DNA of 17,380 bases from an uncultured Lachnospiraceae bacterium (GTDB lineage Bacteria; Bacillota; Clostridia; Lachnospirales; Lachnospiraceae). Position 1 is the first letter of the stretch. Each line of letters opens with the position of its first letter. The notes below the pieces were generated by a model. It was not told the DNA's origin. It was given only the letters and a program-made list of their open reading frames with translations, and ran no database searches. The translations under genes and the position numbers were made by a program. Below, piece after piece: positions 14,438-17,380 of this stretch. The stretch spans positions 1-17,380 of the forward strand of contig CAJTMB010000043.1 in the NCBI GenBank assembly GCA_910577105.1, read 5' to 3'.

Positions 14438-15661
14438 ATGACGGTTTTTGATGAGTTAAAGGCAAGGGGGCTGCTGGCGCAGCTGACAGATGAAGAAGAA
14501 ATAAAAGACTTGATTAACAATGGCAAGGCAACCTTTTATATTGGTTTTGACCCTACCGCGGACAGCCTGCATGTGGGTCATTTTATGGCGTTGTGCCTGA
14601 TGAAAAGGCTGCAGATGGCAGGCAATAAGCCTATTGCATTGATTGGGGGCGGTACGGCCATGATTGGAGACCCCTCCGGCAGAAGCGATATGCGTTCCAT
14701 GATGACAAAAGAAACCATAGAACACAACTGTGAATGCTTTAAAAAGCAGATGAGCCGGTTTATTGATTTTTCGGAAGGCAAGGCCATGATGGTCAACAAT
14801 GCCGACTGGCTGTTAGACTTGAATTATATCGGGTTCCTCCGTGAGGTGGGCGCCCATTTCAGCGTCAACCGAATGCTTACAGCAGAATGCTATAAACAGC
14901 GTATGGAAAAAGGATTAAGTTTTCTGGAATTTAACTATATGATTATGCAGAGTTACGATTTCCTTTCCCTGTACGAGAGATATGGCTGCAATATGCAGTT
15001 TGGCGGGGATGACCAGTGGAGCAACATGCTTGGCGGTACGGAACTGATTCGCAGAAAGCTGGGCAAGGACGCCTATGCCATGACGATTACCCTGCTCTTA
15101 AATTCCGAAGGAAAGAAGATGGGCAAGACACAGAAAGGTGCAGTGTGGCTGGATGCAGACAAGACCTCGCCCTTTGAATTCTACCAGTACTGGAGAAACG
15201 TTGCGGATGCGGATGTCCTGAAATGCCTGCGGATGCTGACCTTCCTGCCGTTAGAGCAGATTGATGAGATGGATAAATGGGAGGGAAGCCAGTTAAACGA
15301 AGCAAAAGAAATTCTGGCGTTTGAACTGACAAAAATGATTCATGGGGAAGAAGAAGCTGTGAAGGCAAAGGAGAGCGCAAGGTCACTCTTTGGCACCGGT
15401 AATGCGGAAAACATGCCCACGCATGCATTGCAGGAGGAAGACTTCCGTGACGGTGTTATCGATATTCTTGGAGTCCTGACACAGGCAGGACTGACAGCTT
15501 CCCGCTCCGAGGCAAGGCGTGCCGTGGAACAGGGTGGTGTCACCGTGGAGGGAGAAAAAGTGACGGACATTAAGACATCTTATACAAAAGAAAGTTTTTC
15601 AGGAGAAGGAATTGTGGTAAAACGCGGAAAGAAAAATTTCAGGCGCGTGATATTTGGATAA
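14438..15661 (+). CDS. tyrS: Tyrosyl-tRNA synthetase
   Basis: TyrRS charges tRNA-Tyr. Class I signatures are present: HVGH (45-48, HIGH motif) within IGFDPTADSLHVGHF, and KMGKT (227-231), which corresponds to the KFGKT form of the KMSKS loop in Bacillus-type enzymes. FNYMIMQSYDF and QFGGDDQWSNM (187-197) line the tyrosine pocket. A C-terminal S4 RNA-binding domain (about 340-407; SRSEARRAVEQGGVTVEGE) completes the normal 407 residues. GAGGA lies just in front of the ATG. It follows the VWA gene by 43 bp with no terminator between, so it can be co-transcribed with moxR. That short gap has no room for a T-box, which often controls tyrS in Firmicutes. A terminator-like hairpin follows at 15688. 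Confidence 0.97.
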   Translation: MTVFDELKARGLLAQLTDEEEIKDLINNGKATFYIGFDPTADSLHVGHFMALCLMKRLQMAGNKPIALIGGGTAMIGDPSGRSDMRSMMTKETIEHNCECFKKQMSRFIDFSEGKAMMVNNADWLLDLNYIGFLREVGAHFSVNRMLTAECYKQRMEKGLSFLEFNYMIMQSYDFLSLYERYGCNMQFGGDDQWSNMLGGTELIRRKLGKDAYAMTITLLLNSEGKKMGKTQKGAVWLDADKTSPFEFYQYWRNVADADVLKCLRMLTFLPLEQIDEMDKWEGSQLNEAKEILAFELTKMIHGEEEAVKAKESARSLFGTGNAENMPTHALQEEDFRDGVIDILGVLTQAGLTASRSEARRAVEQGGVTVEGEKVTDIKTSYTKESFSGEGIVVKRGKKNFRRVIFG

Positions 15662-15687
15662 AAATAAGTTACAAAGGTATGCATTGC

Positions 15688-15733
15688 AAACCTCCCACAT
15701 ATACATATAACAGTATATGCAGGAGGTTTTTTT
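15688..15733 (+). terminator. tyrS terminator hairpin that contains the spoIVA ribosome site
   Basis: AAACCTCC (15688-15695) pairs with GGAGGTTT (15722-15729). Inside a 2x2 CA/CA mismatch, CATATAC (15698-15704) pairs with GTATATG (15713-15719) around the loop ATATAACA. A run of seven T (15727-15733) follows, giving a standard intrinsic terminator shape. The spoIVA start codon is the very next base, so the hairpin's right arm includes the spoIVA Shine-Dalgarno. Confidence 0.7.
15721..15726 (+). promoter_or_regulatory. spoIVA Shine-Dalgarno, buried in a hairpin
   Basis: AGGAGG at 15721-15726 lies 7 bases before the spoIVA ATG, ideal spacing. Five of its six bases (15722-15726) pair with CCTCC at 15691-15695 when transcription comes from tyrS. 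A transcript starting after about 15696 would lack the pairing arm and leave the site free. Confidence 0.8.
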
Positions 15734-17233
15734 ATGGATAATTTTGCAATAAACACCTACGACTTATACAAAGACATACAGCACCGAACAGGTGGCGAGA
15801 TATACATAGGAGTGGTAGGTCCTGTGCGGACCGGAAAATCCACGTTTATCAAAAGGTTCATGGATGTCATGGTTCTGCCTTTCATGGAGGATGAACACGA
15901 GAAAGAAAGGGCAAAAGATGAACTACCCCAGAGTGCGGGGGGGAAAACCATTACTACTACGGAACCGAAATTCATACCCAAAGAAGCGGCAAGAGTGTTT
16001 TTGGGAGGTGATATTGAGGCAAAAGTCCGTCTGATTGACTGCGTAGGTTATATGGTGGAAGGCGCAGTCGGCCATATGGAAGAGAATGCAGAGCGCATGG
16101 TAAAGACGCCGTGGTCCCAGCAGGAAATACCCTTTACACAGGCAGCGGGCATCGGGACGGATAAGGTAATCAATGACCATTCCACCATCGGTCTTGTCAT
16201 CACCACGGACGGCAGTTTTGGGGAATTACCGCGCAACAGCTATCTCGAGGCGGAAAACAAGACCATTATGGCGCTCAAAAAGCTGCGGAAACCTTTTCTG
16301 GTGCTGCTTAACTCGGAAAGGCCCCTTGCAGAAGAAACAAAGCGTCTGGCAGAGGAAATTGAGGAAAAGTATCAGGTGGCAGTGATGCCCGTAAACTGTG
16401 AGCAGTTGAAGAAAGAGGATATTCATGCCATTATGGAGCAGGTGCTTTATGAATTTCCTATTTCCCGCATGGAATTTTACATGCCAAAGTGGGTGGAAAT
16501 GTTGCCGGGCGACAACAGGATGAAAACAGATATGGTATCTGCGGTAAAAGAAATGATGAAAGATTTAAATACTGTAAAAGATTTGCGTAAAATGCAGATA
16601 GAAGGACAGATTCCCATTACAAGCGAATATGTACGGCGCTTAAAAGTGGATGGCGTAAACCTGTCAGACGGCAGTATAAAGATGCAGATGGATGTGGATA
16701 ATTCTTATTATTATGAGATGCTCAGCGAACTTGTCGGGGATGAAATCAACGGTGAATACCAGCTGATATCAAAACTGAAAGAATTGTCCGCCATGAAAAA
16801 AGAATATTCCAAGGTATTACATGCGGTACAGGCGGTGCGGTATAAAGGATATGGCGTTGTGACACCGGAAAGAAGTGAAATCAACCTTGCGAAACCGGAA
16901 ATTATCAGGCACGGCAATAAATTCGGGGTTAAGATTAAGGCAGAAAGTCCGTCCATACATATGATTCGCGCCAATATTGAAACGGAGATAGCGCCTATTG
17001 TGGGAACAGAGCAGCAGGCCCAGGATTTAATCCGGTATATTGCAGAAGCAGAGGATACGGAAAACGGTATCTGGGAAACCAATATTTTCGGAAAAACGGT
17101 GGAACAGCTTGTAGGTGACGGCATTACCGGCAAAATTGCCATGATAGGAGATGAAAGTCAGGTCAAATTGCAGGAAACCATGCAGAAAATTGTAAATGAC
17201 ATGAACGGTGGAATGGTGTGTATCATTATTTAA
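15734..17233 (+). CDS. spoIVA: Stage IV sporulation protein A (spore-coat morphogenetic ATPase)
   Basis: SpoIVA coats the outer forespore membrane as an ATP-driven polymer, the platform for the spore coat, and is also needed for cortex formation. The 499-residue product is slightly longer than the 492-residue B. subtilis protein and matches it throughout by family features. These include the P-loop GPVRTGKS (29-36), the TTTEPKF segment (74-80) with the likely sensor threonine, the Walker-B-like VRLIDCVGYMVEG (98-110), the central helical domain, and the C-terminal GGMVCIII end that contacts the membrane/SpoVM system in Bacillus. The start is set by AGGAGG and seven T. In B. subtilis it is transcribed by sigma-E in the mother cell; no convincing sigma-E -35 is visible here. 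It marks the organism as a spore former or a descendant of one. Confidence 0.98.
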   Translation: MDNFAINTYDLYKDIQHRTGGEIYIGVVGPVRTGKSTFIKRFMDVMVLPFMEDEHEKERAKDELPQSAGGKTITTTEPKFIPKEAARVFLGGDIEAKVRLIDCVGYMVEGAVGHMEENAERMVKTPWSQQEIPFTQAAGIGTDKVINDHSTIGLVITTDGSFGELPRNSYLEAENKTIMALKKLRKPFLVLLNSERPLAEETKRLAEEIEEKYQVAVMPVNCEQLKKEDIHAIMEQVLYEFPISRMEFYMPKWVEMLPGDNRMKTDMVSAVKEMMKDLNTVKDLRKMQIEGQIPITSEYVRRLKVDGVNLSDGSIKMQMDVDNSYYYEMLSELVGDEINGEYQLISKLKELSAMKKEYSKVLHAVQAVRYKGYGVVTPERSEINLAKPEIIRHGNKFGVKIKAESPSIHMIRANIETEIAPIVGTEQQAQDLIRYIAEAEDTENGIWETNIFGKTVEQLVGDGITGKIAMIGDESQVKLQETMQKIVNDMNGGMVCIII

Positions 17234-17267
17234 ACTGCACTTTGATGAACATAATTCAAGAGCCTTG

Positions 17268-17296
17268 AAAAGCAGATTCTTCGGAGTCTGCTTTTT
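17268..17296 (+). terminator. spoIVA terminator with UUCG tetraloop
   Basis: AAAAGCAGATTC (17268-17279) pairs over 12 bp with GAGTCTGCTTTT (17284-17295), with one G-U wobble, closing on the very stable TTCG tetraloop. Five T (17292-17296) follow. It lies 34 bp after the spoIVA stop. In the remaining 17297-17380 I see only AT-rich sequence and no gene. Confidence 0.9.
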
Positions 17297-17380
17297 GCTT
17301 AAATAATTATAATAAAACGGATATTACGCTAGGGTAAAGTTTTTGTAGGAAAATAAAATAAATAGAAAGCACCTGATTCC

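Noticed and set aside
15662..15733. Clear sigma-E promoter for spoIVA
   Set aside because: Two -10-like matches exist (15698-15705 and 15700-15707), but neither has a convincing -35 at 13-15 bases, so no promoter feature was called.
17297..17380. TATAAT-containing AT-rich tail as a promoter for a gene beyond the window
   Set aside because: No -35 at suitable spacing and no downstream gene is visible before the window ends.

Overview
The window looks like chromosomal backbone of a spore-forming, low-to-medium GC Firmicute of the class Clostridia, most likely a Lachnospiraceae-type gut anaerobe. The evidence is a full-length SpoIVA spore-coat ATPase, strong AGGAGG-type ribosome binding sites, a DUF512 radical SAM gene next to der, a PlsY-type acyltransferase, and a long (396-residue) PRPP synthetase. 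No phage, transposase, CRISPR, tRNA or rRNA gene was seen.

Layout. (1) 1-4937, plus strand: the right half of a repeat element (1-85), then a tight run of yraN, pgeF, an OmpR-type response regulator and a very large multi-membrane sensor histidine kinase. (2) 4943-6133, minus strand: prs, ending 5 bp from the kinase stop. (3) 6134-6247: a compact divergent promoter region in which the two -35 boxes lie back to back. (4) 6248-10658, plus strand: DUF512 radical SAM protein, der, plsY, gpsA, with ATGA-type overlaps at the first two junctions. This run covers ribosome assembly and the first steps of phospholipid synthesis (GpsA makes glycerol-3-phosphate, PlsY acylates it). (5) 10657-10808: a cluster of inverted repeats ending in a strong bidirectional terminator. 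(6) 10829-12033, minus strand: a small unknown protein and metF. (7) 12034-12343: a metF promoter and a 182-bp foldback element, a second copy of the repeat seen at position 1. (8) 12344-15661, plus strand: a MoxR AAA ATPase, its VWA-domain partner, and tyrS. (9) 15662-17296: spoIVA, with a terminator-like hairpin over its ribosome binding site and a UUCG-loop terminator behind it.

Most genes are housekeeping and need no new biology. The points worth a second look are non-coding: the hairpin that buries the spoIVA Shine-Dalgarno sequence, the two-copy foldback element (one copy carries a false upstream start for moxR), the back-to-back prs/DUF512 promoters, and the hairpin cluster behind gpsA. 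Among proteins, the kinase with a roughly 400-residue unrecognised outer domain and a changed ATP-binding G1 box is the least explained. I saw no clearly new multi-gene system.
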